In this document: positions 1 to 12,500 of the stretch, in pieces
How positions within the stretch are numbered: the stretch's first letter is position 1
Layout: every line of letters begins with the position of its first letter
NCBI GenBank assembly: GCA_029948255.1
Contig: JALIZF010001434.1
Span: 62,001 to 126,000, forward strand
DNA length: 64,000 nt
Source of the DNA: Telmatactis stephensoni
Taxonomy: Eukaryota; Cnidaria; Anthozoa; Actiniaria; Isophelliidae
Reading direction: 5' to 3'
The notes under the pieces: generated by a model
The model's database searches: none
The model's input: only the letters and a program-made list of their open reading frames with translations
What the model was told of the DNA's origin: nothing
Program-made: the position numbers and the translations under genes

Positions 1-80
1 TGCCCCATCTGGGAATTGAATGAGGGACCACAGCGGTGACAAACCGGTGCTCTCACCGCTCAGCCACCCTTGCTTCCCAG
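1..80 (-). repeat. tRNA-derived SINE fragment (truncated by window edge)
   Basis: Read on the minus strand this begins with a tRNA-like A box (GGTGGCTGAGCGGTGAGAG) and about 40 nt later has a B-box-like stretch (TTCAATTCCCAG). This is the RNA polymerase III promoter layout of tRNA-derived SINEs. There is no closed cloverleaf and the element runs off the left edge, so it is not called as a tRNA gene. Confidence 0.6.
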
Positions 81-290
81 TCACATTAATGTCCTACATG
101 TACATGAGTAAATCAGAAGCTGAAATTAGAGTTTGAATAAGCATAAATTAAACATAATCACTGCCTTGCCTTAGTTATTCAATACTTGATATTATAGCTA
201 CATGTTTACAAGCAATTGTGATCATACAGAAGATTGTGTGACTGTCACACTACATGTATATGGCACACAGCAAATTAGTAATTTATTATA

Positions 291-444
291 GAGGCTTTGT
301 ACCATCATGTGATGGCAGCCATGACAGGAGTTTGGACTAATCTGGTTTACATGAGAAAGAGTCTGTACAGTTTCCCAGGGGGAAATAAGACTCTATTGTC
401 ATTCCTCCTGTCAACACTGCCATCACATGATGGTACAAAGCCTC
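291..444. mobile_element. MITE with 40-bp terminal inverted repeats
   Basis: The left end GAGGCTTTGTACCATCATGT is repeated in inverse orientation at the right end. The arms match for about 40 bp with a few mismatches and enclose about 75 bp. There is no coding capacity. A target-site duplication is not clear, so the superfamily is unassigned. Confidence 0.7.
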
Positions 445-1242
445 GATATGTATGGAATATACCTGCTACTAAGACACAGGGCAAAGAAGTTTAGAGAATC
501 TGGATCACAACATTTTACAACTTCTGCTAACATGTCTACTTGTTCATGAGGTGACCACTCTTCAAGCCACTGAAAAATGAAGTGTAAGGCCTTGTTTAAA
601 CAATAATTAAGCGACAGAAGCAGAAGCAGAAGATACAGACATATGTAGAGTTTTTTTACACTCTACAAATAGGTAGAAAGTCACATTGATATTATTTTTG
701 CGCATAAGAATCATCACAGCAATCGTGAAACTCGTGCACGCTTTAGACGGCCGCGGTTTCTAATGAACGCTCAAATTATTTACTGGTTCGAATTTGTGAA
801 CTTCGAAAAGCTAGTTATGCTTCAAATTTGTTTAAATTCAAGCAGAAGTCAATAATTATAAAAGAAGGATTGCAGTTTTAAACATTTAAAGATTAAAAAA
901 GACGGGGCGAACATACTCTAGTATCGGGGCGAATCAACTGGGGCGAAACTACCACAAGGCGAAACTACTGTAATTCCCTAATTCTAGTTAACCATCATTT
1001 TCTCACTTTCATAGTGGGGGTTGCAACCCCCCCAAACCCTCCCCCTGGATCCGCCCTTGCTAGTATCTTTGTTGCAAAAAGTAGAAAGTCCTTCTACTTC
1101 GTGCAAATAAAGAAAATTTGTTGCCCACAGTAATAGCCCACAGAGGAGTACATGTATGTAACACAAGCAATATCTGCTCTGGAACTTTAAAGACAATGTT
1201 GAACAAGACGTTGAACATTTTGTTGCCTGTGTTACTGCACCT
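445..1242. other. Intergenic, repeat fragments only
   Basis: No gene is seen. Positions 1016-1060 contain the end of a GGATCCGCCC-type element (compare 8397 and 45877). Positions about 1050-1235 contain a copy of a family marked by TTGCAAAAAGTAGAA and flanked by AACAAAAT-like ends (compare 2600, 4917 and 56148). Confidence 0.6.
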
Positions 1243-2226
1243 TTATATTACCTGGTTTATTTGATTCAATTGCATTTTAAAGTATTTTGACAGTCTGCTT
1301 CTTCTAGGTTTCAGTAGCTTTGCTCCCTTGTGTCCTTGCCACCACTTTGACGACTTAAAAGAAATTGGATCACCTCCATAGACTCTTTCATCATCCCCTA
1401 GTCTGTGAACACTTTTCATTATGCCCAATTTTGCACCAGTGCTAGCATATTTGTCTGGGAAGAAATTCCTGGTACTAGTTTTTCTTAATAGAAATGGTGG
1501 CGCGTGTTCATGACGGCGTGAAGGAATTACACCTATATTTGTAGCTGGAGTAACACCGAAACTAGCGATTGGAAGGTCACTCTCTGTAACGTGATCAAGC
1601 TCGACCCCTTCTTCAATAGCAACCTCATGGAAGGAAGCATCGTAATTTTGCTCATCTTCAATCTCCTCGTCTTCTTCAAGCATTTGTTGGAGTCTTCCTA
1701 CATTCCTTTCTTTACTTACTGTCGATTCTGTAATGACTGAAGATCCTGCTTCTTGTTCAGGAGTTTTACGTTTAATTGGTGTCAAACCACGATAACGTCG
1801 AAATTCGCTGTCCCCGACCAAGGTAGCCATCGTGTGGACGAAAGGACGGTGCTGAAGAAGCCTCGTGGGATATGATCCTCTTAGTTGAGCTACAAAATCT
1901 CTGTGAAAGACAGGTTCTAACGAAGTAATAAGAGCATGAAGCTGGTTCTTTGAACACTTCTCTGTCATACTACATAGTAAAATCCGTTGTTGCCAAGGCC
2001 TCCAGCTCGTAAACCACTCACTGACTTTCTTACAAAGTTGTTTCTTCGAGAATAACGTGTTAAGTTTGTCCAAATCTGCGTGTAATATATTCAAACTTGG
2101 TAACGTTAAAGGTTTATCGAAAGCTCTGCGTCTCATTTCTTTCTTTGTTTTTTGTATTTGGAATCTCTTTCGCACGAGAGCTGGGAAGGTTTCGGTGCCA
2201 TCAAAATGGCCATCGCGCGCCGCCAT
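1243..2226 (-). CDS. Single-exon gene, uncharacterised protein with F-box-leader-like WxxW motif
   Basis: An uninterrupted 327-codon frame. I chose the ATG at 2226-2224: its context is strong (GCAAAATGGC), while the frame upstream of it reads into sequence that looks like untranslated leader. Residues 71-100 (WFTSWRPWQQRILLCSM, then EKCSKNQL) resemble the helical segment that precedes the F-box in FBXO16-type proteins (W-F/D-x-W, Q-R-R-x-L, C-S-x-x-Q). No F-box itself is visible. The N-terminus is basic (residues 18-37), residues about 190-215 form an acidic patch rich in EED/EIE, and the C-terminus is basic again (KPRRSRLSKYFK). There is no signal peptide or membrane segment, so a nuclear or cytosolic protein is likely. 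Being a coherent frame of this length in AT-rich DNA supports a real gene, but the family is not firmly identified and upstream exons cannot be excluded. Confidence 0.65.
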   Translation of the reverse strand: MAARDGHFDGTETFPALVRKRFQIQKTKKEMRRRAFDKPLTLPSLNILHADLDKLNTLFSKKQLCKKVSEWFTSWRPWQQRILLCSMTEKCSKNQLHALITSLEPVFHRDFVAQLRGSYPTRLLQHRPFVHTMATLVGDSEFRRYRGLTPIKRKTPEQEAGSSVITESTVSKERNVGRLQQMLEEDEEIEDEQNYDASFHEVAIEEGVELDHVTESDLPIASFGVTPATNIGVIPSRRHEHAPPFLLRKTSTRNFFPDKYASTGAKLGIMKSVHRLGDDERVYGGDPISFKSSKWWQGHKGAKLLKPRRSRLSKYFKMQLNQINQVI

Positions 2227-3109
2227 TTTGCGGCCTGCTTGTGTTCTTTCCAGGGCGGTTGCTAGGAAACCGTCCTCGGAGACCCAGGGCTCAGGGAAGG
2301 GGGAGGGAAGCGGGAAAACACGAATGTATGAGTTCTTATTTGGGTTTCCTGTTTTTATTTGGGTTTCCTGTGTATTGTCCAACAAAGGCATCCGCACCAA
2401 TACTGGATATATCTGAGTTACAAATTTAGCGCAAACATGTAAAATGGTAAAAATTTTGTCTTAATTCAAAATTATGAATTTTAAGTTTGAAATTTTTGTT
2501 TTTGCAATGAAGTAGAGAGTGGACGATAAAAAAATGGCTACACGCTTTGTTATTGGCTGATAAGTTTCTCATTTTTTGGGAGACCAATTGCGTGACCCAT
2601 GTCGGACGGCGTATTTTCTTCGTGCAACTTGACAAAATTTGTTGCAAAAAGTAGAAGTCAGTTCTATTTATCATGCAACTTTCAAAAAAAAAGAAAAAAG
2701 AAAGAAAGAAAGAAAGAAAAGAAAAAAAGAAAGAAAACAGTTGCGCGAGGGGTTGTTAGATGTAAAAAATAATATTCTTGCAACTTACAACAATTTTTGT
2801 CGCAAGACAAGTTGTACGAAAAAAACGCTACATGTAACGGCACACCTTTAGTGATATCTTACTTGGTCTTCAATGAAGTGCAAAAATATTATCTGCGGTC
2901 TGAAAGGGCAAATTTTAACAGTTTCTTTTTTCGAGGAGAATAGTCTGGGTGTGGTGAGCAGTAGGAGAGCATATTGGGATACATGTCTAGCACTGATTTA
3001 CTTGCTTGCTTTATGCTTGCTTTATTTGTTTAAGCAGGCTTGGCTAATTGGCAGCCATTCGGCTGATGTAGGCCTGCTGTCACACACACACTACCACTAC
3101 ATTCAACTA
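2227..3109. other. Intergenic with degenerate AACAAAAT-family repeat and (AAAG)n
   Basis: Positions about 2600-2860 carry another copy of the TTGCAAAAAGTAGAAG family. It is interrupted at 2685-2735 by an (AAAG)n-type microsatellite. No gene is seen. Confidence 0.5.
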
Positions 3110-3319
3110 TTCTACCACATGACACTCAACTCTCATGTTGATTTTTGAGGGAGGAAAAACCGGAGAACCCGGAGAAAAATCCCTCGTGGCATGGGGGAGA
3201 ACAACACATCAAACAAACTCAACTCACATGTGGCATCCACAGGGCTCGAACCAGTGACCCGACCCGTTGGACCACAGCGGTGAGAGGCGAACGTTTTACC
3301 GCTACACCACCCATGCCAC
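3110..3319 (-). mobile_element. tRNA-derived SINE
   Basis: On the minus strand: an A box in GGTGTAGCGGTAAAACGTTC, a B box in GGTTCGAGCCC about 60 nt downstream, then a non-tRNA body ending in tandem variants of AACATGAGAGTTGAG. A related tail sequence lies in plus orientation at 3418-3490. This is the standard anatomy of a tRNA-derived SINE and not a functional tRNA, because the arms do not pair. Confidence 0.75.
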
Positions 3320-3539
3320 TTAAAAAGTAGTTTCCTAAATCTATTACTTGTTGATAACATCTACATCAATTGGTCTCTCATCAGTTAGTCTTTTTAACAG
3401 TGTATAGACTCAGCAAAAATCAACATGTGAGTTGAGCGATGTCTGGAAAATTAAGTGTTGAGGTAGTGAGTGTGAGAGTATGGTGTCCCCCGAATAGTGC
3501 GCAAGCGCTAGAAGACATGGACACTTAAATATACAGTTA

Positions 3540-3545
3540 TTTATT
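3540..3545 (-). terminator. Polyadenylation signal of the ABCB10-type gene
   Basis: AATAAA on the minus strand, 53 bp beyond the stop codon at 3600-3598. Its position suits a short 3' UTR. Confidence 0.5.
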
Positions 3546-3597
3546 TTGAGACATAAACGATCCATTACCCTATTATAAAGTTATTTGCAAGTCTCCT

Positions 3598-6500
3598 TTA
3601 CTTGCTGACAATAGTTTGTCTCTCTACGAGTTTCCTAAACAGTCCTTCAGTATTAGCCATCAGCTGACTATATGAACCTGATTCAGCAATTGTTCCATTA
3701 TCAAGAACTACTATATGGTCAGCGTTCTTGATGGTTGACAGGCGATGTGCAATGGTTATAACAGTTCGTCCTTTCATCAGCCTTTCAAGGGCTTCCTGGA
3801 CAAGATACTCGCTTTCTGCATCAAGGGCACTGAAATAGTTTCAGTGAAAATACTAGTTAGGGACTTGTCAGAAATTAGCAGGGGGAGGGGTGTGTGGAGA
3901 TTTTACATTGAGTGATGAAAATGATGTGACCCTACATACATGCATACATACATACTTTATTGAGACTCCCTTTAATAGGGCTTACCTAGCGATGGGAATG
4001 AAATTTCCTGACCCTCCCCTGGTATTTAGCCTAAAATAGCAAAATATTCCCTTTTCACTGGCCATTTTTTCATGACCCTCCCTTTTCATGAACTCAAAAA
4101 GGTATGACCCTCCCCCTTGCTAATTTCTGACAAGTAAAGGACTGTTAACAGTTACGTGACAATTAAGTCACAATACAAACCTGGTTGCCTCGTCCAGAAG
4201 CAGAATTTTGGGATTCTGATAAACAGAAAAAGAAATGTTATTACACTTGCCATTTTGTACAAACGATTCCAAATTTTGATATTTCATCGTACAATTGAGG
4301 TGTCGGCCGGGTAGCTGAGTAGAACCTGTATAACCAGTTCGTTCATTTTACTGACGTTTCCCCTCTAAGATCTGACATATGTTCCTACGTAATCGTTGAC
4401 GATATAGTCTTCACACTCCTCCCCACTAGATTTACTCTGTGGATCACTGAGACGCCACTGACGACAATGAAATTCGCGTCGCGATGATTTTACATTTTTA
4501 TTGAGTTATTTACTTAGTCATTCATTTTTGGCATTAATCATTTTCTCCCCTTCTTTTTCCTAAGCTTTTTGTTGGTTGTCGTAGCAATTAAGTGTGAAGT
4601 TAGTCTCCTTTGCAGCCTTTTTTTGTGTCGTCACGCAAGGCTTAAACTCTTTGGGGAGTTTAAGCCTTGCGTGACGACACAAAAAAGGCTGCAAAGGAGA
4701 CTAGTGTAAAGTATGTAAGTTACCTTGAGAATAGCTCTAGCTATGGCGATTCTTTGCCTCTGACCACCTGCGGATTAAATAAAACATCATTCTTCATTAG
4801 TGTTTCACTTGGATATAGGCTCACAGGCCTACATTCCTCTTCAAGTAGTCTCTTTGCCTTCGATCTCATGCAGTCGCCTGAGCTTTTAGGCATTAAGGTG
4901 CGGTAACTAGCTAGGGGCAACAAAATCGTGCAGCAGTTTCGAGTAACATTGCATTGCAAGTTGCAGACCAGATGTTGCTCGTATATTACCACCGCGCACG
5001 CAACAAATTTTCTTTGATGCAAAAGGTAGAAAGTGCAACAAAGAATATTTGTTGAGAGCTGAGTAGTAATACGAGCAGCATCTGCTCTGCAACTTGCAAT
5101 GCAACAATGTTGTGCGAAATGTTACAAGATTTTGTTGTCCATACTGTGACAGTGTGATTCTCACAGCAGCTAAAATCTGTACGAGTTTGTTTGGTGGCAA
5201 AAGCCGGGGAGGAAGATGGACATTTAAAATTGGTCTTGTTACCTGATAGCATTTGTCCCCTTTCTCCTACAATGGTGTCATAGCCATGAGGGAATGATTC
5301 TATGAACGCCGCCGCATTGGCTTGTCTTGCAGCATCGACGATGTCTTCTGTCGTGACTGACTGATCAGCAGCAGCTCCGTAAGCGATGTTCTCAGCAATG
5401 GAACATGAAAACAATATTGGTTCCTTCAGTCAAGTAAATCATAATGAATTATTAGAAAATGTAGTTTATGTAATCGCCACGTTCCGGGAGGATAGGCATT
5501 TACATTTACGTCGCCTAGCGCCCTTGGCGTGGCGGTAACAGCGCTATAAGATGTACACATCACAACAGAACCCCTCTATACCGTAACCAAAACAAATAGT
5601 TTGTGTGCCAAGATTTAGGAGTTCGTGTAAATAGATTGATACACTTGGTGTTGCATATGCCAAGTACTTACTGAGAGAACAAGCAGCAGTAAGATAAACC
5701 TTACCTGATGAACAGTGCCGGCACAACCTCTCAGCCAATCAAGAGACAGCGTTCTGACGTCATGACCACCAACCATAACCTCCCCCTGAGTAGGGTCATA
5801 TAGTCGTAGAAGCAAAGACCCAAGAGTGCTCTTACCAGACCCACTGGGTCCGACAACAGCTGTCACGGACCCTGCAGGGACGTCCAGGGTAAGGTCTTTG
5901 AAGATTGAAACATCAGGGCGTGATGGGTACGAAAAGTGAATGTTTTTGAATTGAATGCCTTGGTTAAGAACATCTACTGAGGGTACAATTCCACCTTAAA
6001 AAAAAGATAAAGAAAATATACAAGTTTTACTGCTGGCACTGGTGTAGTCTCCTTAAGTAGCAGCTCCTTTGTATCGTCACGCAACATTTCCCCCCCAGCT
6101 CCCAGCTCCTTGGGGAGAAAGCGTTATGTTACAACACAAAGGAGAGGATGCATAGGAGGCTAGTGCTGGTGCTGATGGTTGTTATTGTTGTTGTTGTCGT
6201 TGTTGTTGTTATTGTTGTTGTTGTTGCTGCTGCTGCTGTTGGTAGTGGTGGTGGTTGTAGGTAACGATGGTGGTGGTAACGGTTGAGTTGATGATGATGA
6301 TGATAATGATGATGATGATGATGATTTGCTACGTAATGTATATAAAATTCCAGTGAGATACAGGTGAAGCATATCTCTGAACTGGACTGTTGTATAAGAA
6401 ACTAATGAGGACACTAGATAGACTGCGTTAAAAACAGAAATGAATGAGTGAGTGTGTTTGTACCTGAGAATGGTATGGCTGGCTGCCTATCAATTAATTG

Positions 6501-9500
6501 CCAAAGTCTTTCGCTCGCTCCAATACCTTTCATTAGCTCAGAGTAGAACGAACTCATACCTAAAAACAAGCAATGGTAAGACCTTTGTGTCTTCTTTGAT
6601 AAGGAAGTAAATATGGTAGGTCCCATCTCCACGTGTATGGAATGAACATGCAAGCAACAAGGTGGGATTGCACGGGATTAGTGTTGAAAGCTACTGTTGA
6701 ATGGAACCTTAAAACTCACATGTGGTGAAGCTATCTCAGCAAGCTCAAACTCAAATGCTCTTACTAACATAAGCACAGGCAGAAAAGATAAAATGACATA
6801 GGGTTAAGTTGTAATTTGCAATTACAAAATTTAGCCTGCCATTCTCATCTAAAAACAAACCAGTGTCTCATGGGTTTAAATTAAATCACCTTTAGCAGCC
6901 ATCACTTAGTAAAAAAACTTCCATGGATATGGGCCTGCATCGTAAGCTAAATACTTTTAACCATCTTCCCCGATGGTATACAAATAAAGATGATGATAAT
7001 GAACTGGTCGGCAATTTACATTATTTGCATGACTTTCAATGACTCACACAAATTCAATCACTTTTGGACTTGGAAAATAATATTATTTACAGTTTTGAAC
7101 CATGTGAGACTTTTCTATTTTTTTACTTTTCTTTTCAAGTGAGTTTGCCTGGTCGCTGTAGAGTTGCAAAAAGATTGTTTCCTTTCTTTACTATGTTCAT
7201 CACAAATTTACACCCCCGGGGGGGGGGGGACTCCATTGTAAAACGATCGGGTATGCTCGTCGGAAATTTTCAAAAATACCCCTAAAAGATACCGGAAGTC
7301 TTTTTAAAAGGGCGTGGCCGGACGATTTTCAACCCCCAAATTAAGAGATACCAGCGATAACAAGCCAATGAACATTATTATGAGCACAAAATTGGAAGAT
7401 CGACATGCTTTTGTTAGGCAAATTTCTTCCGTTTGAGAACAAGATATTATAAGCGATGGGCTCTTTTGATACCCTAAAAGATACCAGGAAATGCTAAAAC
7501 TCTAAATTTCAATTTTAACACCCTAAAAGATACCAAATCGCTGATTTTTACCCCTAAGAGATACGACGAGCATACCCAATCCTTTTACAATTGAGTCCCC
7601 CCCTGGGTTTACACCATTGCATCAGACTGACACAAAAATTGGTCTTATATTTGCACAGCCCAGAGCCAATCATTACAGAAGTAGGTACAACCCGGGGCCT
7701 GCGGACTCCTATATATAAGAGGACGGAGATGCTCATCGGAAATTTTGAAAATGGCCCCTAAAAGGTACCTGAGTGGGAGTGGCAACAATTCACTTCTACC
7801 CCTAAAGGGTACCAATTCAAAATCAATAATAAAGAATTAAAGTAATGAAACACTTTGTTATCGATGTGCTTTGAAGATTCAAATCAGATCATCAAAATCG
7901 TCCCTTTCATGCTTATTTTAGATAGTTTATTTACCCCAAAACAGTCCCTAAAAGGTACAATGTACCAGCTATGTCTCTGGTAGTCCACTTAAGTCTGAGA
8001 CACCCTAAAAGGTACCAGATTGCAGATTTTGACCCCTAAAAGGTACGACGAGCATCCCCGTCCATTTACGATCGGAGTCCCCCCCGGGAGACACAACAAG
8101 GCTTGTCTAACCTCCTACAGAAACTCCTACAAAACCAGTGTAAAGAAGAAAGGATGCCAAATCACCAACTGATATCTGTGCATCAGTCATCATGACACCA
8201 CCACAGTAGAGAACAGTTAGGACAACACAGTTACCAGTAAAACCAGTCTGTAGGAATAGAAAAGATAAAGACTGTTAAAAGTCCTTGTTTTCCCTCCAAT
8301 GGCATGATTACTTGTGAAAAAGAATAATAATTAAAATTTGTGTCATTTCACTAAAAAGTAATGTGCCAGAGAACAGATGGTGTCCTTTTCAATCCTCAGG
8401 GGGCGGATCCAGGGGGTGTCCATAGTTGCACCGGACACCCCCTAGCACCATACTTATACATATTTTTATCTATAGGCTTCTTGCGAGATGACGTCATCAG
8501 TTTCCATTGTTAGGAGACGGCCATCTTGGATGTGACTTCATCTCTCAAAAGGCCTTTGGGACACCCCCTTTGCAAAATCCTGGATCTGCCCCTGATCCTG
8601 TCCCCAACCTTCCCATTGGTACTCCATCGTCCACATATGGCATTACTCTATCAAGGGTCAGGCCGGTAAAAATTGATGAATTCAGAGAGTGCAAACCTCC
8701 ATACATGAGCAACCACCGTAGGTAATAGAAATAAGTGGTGGGTCAATAAGGGGTGCACACTACTAAAATAAAGGAACAATCATTCACATTCAATAATTCA
8801 GTATCTAAATTATCATCAGAATTATGGTAAAACAAAGTGGTGAAGTCCACTCAGTATTTTCTTTTTCCAGCATTAGTGAAATTGTGAACTTACTGACTGT
8901 GATACTTACAAACCCAAAGAAAACAGCTCTAGCCAAAGCCTCTTTTAAGGACAACTGAAAAACATGTTCTATGTTCTGTCCATATCTACAACAATATATA
9001 AACAAATAAATATCTTTTTTTTTGCCAAAGATAAATTAAAGTACACATACAAGCAGCTTTATTGAAATGTCTACAAAGCAAAAAAAAATTTTGCTTGGTC
9101 ATAAAACTTATACCCTGAGAGCCGATGCTATTTTTCTCTTACAGGAGCAGTCGATGAAGCAGGATTTTTTTCCAAGTTGAATTAGAAACACTGTGAAGAA
9201 AAGTCATCTTGGTACTAAAAGGTTGTTTATGCATTAGCTAATTATTGTCAGCACACCTAAATGATGTCATTTTGGAGACATATGGCACAGCATAAGACCA
9301 TATAGAATTATCAATTTTAGAGCAACATGTTAGATGCCTCAAGTTTTGGAATCTCGTTTTTAGACCATAAATTTTATAAAAACACAAAATCAATTTTGCT
9401 TCATAGGCACTTCAAAAGTGATTTACAATATCGACTTATGTTTTTATCATTTCTTCCTTTTTTATTTGATGAAGAACTCAGTTTTTCACAGTCAGAGACC

Positions 9501-12500
9501 CATGTATGAGTCACTATCTGTATACAATCACAGTATACCTATCAATTTCCTTCTTCTCTTGACCAAAAGCTCTTACAATACGGATATTGGAGATCCTCTC
9601 TTCAGCAACCTATTAACAACATAATATGTATGATATACATACATAAATAACACCAAAGATATATCATGGTTTTCTGAGATAACAGGACTTCCCATAATGC
9701 ATTGCTGTGGTAGACTGTCAATACAGTATGTCTATTACTGGGTTTCATCCATTCCTTTGGGAATTAATAGACAATGAAGTGCTAGCCATGTTGGATGAAC
9801 AAACAAGGGGCACTAATGAGAAATCTTTTGTTGAAGTTCATCCAAGATGGCTGCCGTGACGTCACATGCAACCCAAGTATACTGTTTTCTTGAATACAAT
9901 CTATAACACATTTTTTCTCGCCATAATTTATTTGTCTATACATTCAGAAGGGTCACAAATTTATTGCTTGGTCTTGAGCATTGGTTAAGGCAATCAACCA
10001 TATTATGAAATCAGAGTCCCCTATACCCCTTTGCAAAATGAAATCACACGAAAATATTTGGTCTTTTCACGCATCACGGATAATTAAAAAACCTCTTTCA
10101 CGTTCACAAAAAAGTCAAAAGTTGTATTCACGTGGAGACCAAAAGATCTTGGAACTTAAATCACATTTCACGTCAAAATAAATCATTCACATTTCACTCA
10201 AAATGTATAGGGGACCCTGTGAAATTACCTTGTGGTACCAGAATTGCAGCCTGAAAGGTCTGACATTTCATTTCATGGACCTTTTCAGAGCATTCTACTA
10301 AGGTGTTTAAGTGGGTACAAACATACTGAGGTTAATTACGTTTGGGACAGGAATGCCACCCCTTCCTTTGTAGTACAGCCCAAAGTACCAAAGACAGGAG
10401 CCCGTCAATGTGCATCTCTACTGGCAGAAGCCAACAACTACACTGCATATTGGAGTTCCAACCTCTCTCCACTCAATTAGCCTATTGGCCTATAAAACAG
10501 TTGATCAGTGAATCAAACCTGTGTTGAGTCAGCCAGTGAATCCTGTACTCTCTTAGTAATTCTTTTAAGGAATCTCCCATACACAACAGCACCCATTGCA
10601 ATAGTTGGTACAATCACAAGTATAACACCAGCCAGTTTAGGAGACACATAAACCTAAAATAGAAAAGATAAACTCATATAACAGTTCTAATGCCTAAGTT
10701 AGACAATGACTGTGAATCCACATCCTTTGGATGGGAGGGGGAGGGGGGAGGGTGAAGGGGAAGAGGGTACACTCTACATACATACATGATTGAGACTCCC
10801 TCAACAGGGCTTTTCAGCTCAATTTATAATTTTCCTAACTAAATCATATAAATCAAACATAAATGGATTAAGAATCCCAACTGGCAAGGAGGCAAACCAG
10901 TTGGCTATATTACAAGCATGGCCGAGAAACTGAATTTGAACTAATCGAAATCGGAACAAATTCAGTCTCAGCTAGTGACCAAAGCAGGAATCAAACCTGG
11001 AACCGCCAGATTGCAAGACCAACGCTCTGACCACTCGGCCATGCTGCCTCCTTGCCACTCCTGCCACTCTGTGTCTTTCTTAATTTATTGCTTATAATGT
11101 CACAGAGACCCTGAGCTCCCAAGATGGTAAATCCAACACAATGTTCAATGACACAAATACTATTAAAAGTGGACTTTTCACCTATTTGTGTGACTGCTGA
11201 CCGACATGTTGGATTCATGGTAGCCTATCGCCCTACTCCCAGTCAAAACTTTAGTCTGACACTGCATAATTATGTTATTGTGCAAAAAGTTGTAAGATTG
11301 ATTAAATAACATTAACAATAAGCTAACCATCATGGAGACACCAGCCAAAGCTTGTGCACTAGCTCTGAGGCCATCAGACACATTATCAGTCACAGCTTTT
11401 CCCACAAGCATAGTATCGGCAGAAAGACGATTGATGAGTTCACCAGTTTTTGTACGGTCAAAAAACCCTGTTTCTTGGATTAATATTGAATTAAAGAGCT
11501 TTTGTCTTAGGATTTTGATGACTCTTTGACCTAAAAATGTAGGAATATACAAGTGGGGGGTCAAGAGAGTACATAAAATAGATAGAAATGAATTAAAATT
11601 GACTACATGTATGATAAATAATGAGTTGAATGAATGAATGAATGATTGAAGATTAAATAAATGAATGAATGAATGAAGAATAAAAATAAATGAATGAATG
11701 TGATTGAAGGAAGGAAGGAGGGAGGGAGGGAGGGAAGGAAGGAAGGAAACAAAGAAGGAAGGAAGGAAGGAAGGAAGGAAGGAACAAGTGAATGAAAATT
11801 AAGGACCGAAATAGACACAAAAGTAAACAGTGAGAATATTGTACATGGACATAGATTATATAAATGTATCTACACTTTGCTTCAATAAGAGAATTGCTGT
11901 ACCTGAGACTTGGATTAGATAAACTCTGCCAAAGTTTGCCAAACCACCGACAAGAAAGATACCAAATAAAATTTTGCAAATATTAGACAACAATTCCATG
12001 GTATGTTTGGGATCCTTGCTTGCAGTATAAATTATGTCAATTATTTTCCCAATACAAAATGGCACAGACATAGTTACAGCAGAAGAGATAATCAATAAAC
12101 CAACAGCAGCTGAAAAAAAAAGATAACCCATCAATGCTTCTGTCGTTTTATGTTCTAAGAAGAGGGGAGGTAGCTGGGCCGGGTCTGGTGCAAATAAAGA
12201 TTGAGCATTAAATTTGTCTGATCTGAATGTTCAACAGTTCCTTAATTATGTTATATTGTTGCTCCCAAAACTGTCATTTATGGTCGAAGTATATTATTTA
12301 ATGTATTACCTCCCCTCCCCTCCCCACTACTTCCACTTCTGATCAATTAACCAGTGGTGAGGATTCCAAGGATCTTTCCAAACTGCTGAGAATTTCCAAA
12401 TTATTTAATCATCATGCTGTACAACTGCTCCTGTGTAAAGGGGATATATAGTGATATCAAGTGGATAAAATCCTTATCCAATAGATAAATTCATTGGAAA

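Noticed and set aside
2227..2400. N-terminal extension of the first gene (58 codons upstream)
   Set aside because: Open frame but no good start context; the ATG at 2226 has a strong context and the upstream part reads like leader sequence.
3220..3319. Possible tRNA gene (A and B boxes)
   Set aside because: No acceptor stem or anticodon arm closes; part of a SINE.
6160..6414. Ser/Asn-rich frame in an ABCB10 intron
   Set aside because: Derived from the compound trinucleotide repeat.
10970..11052. Possible tRNA-Leu-like gene on the minus strand
   Set aside because: Good A and B boxes, but no paired acceptor stem and a SINE tail follows.
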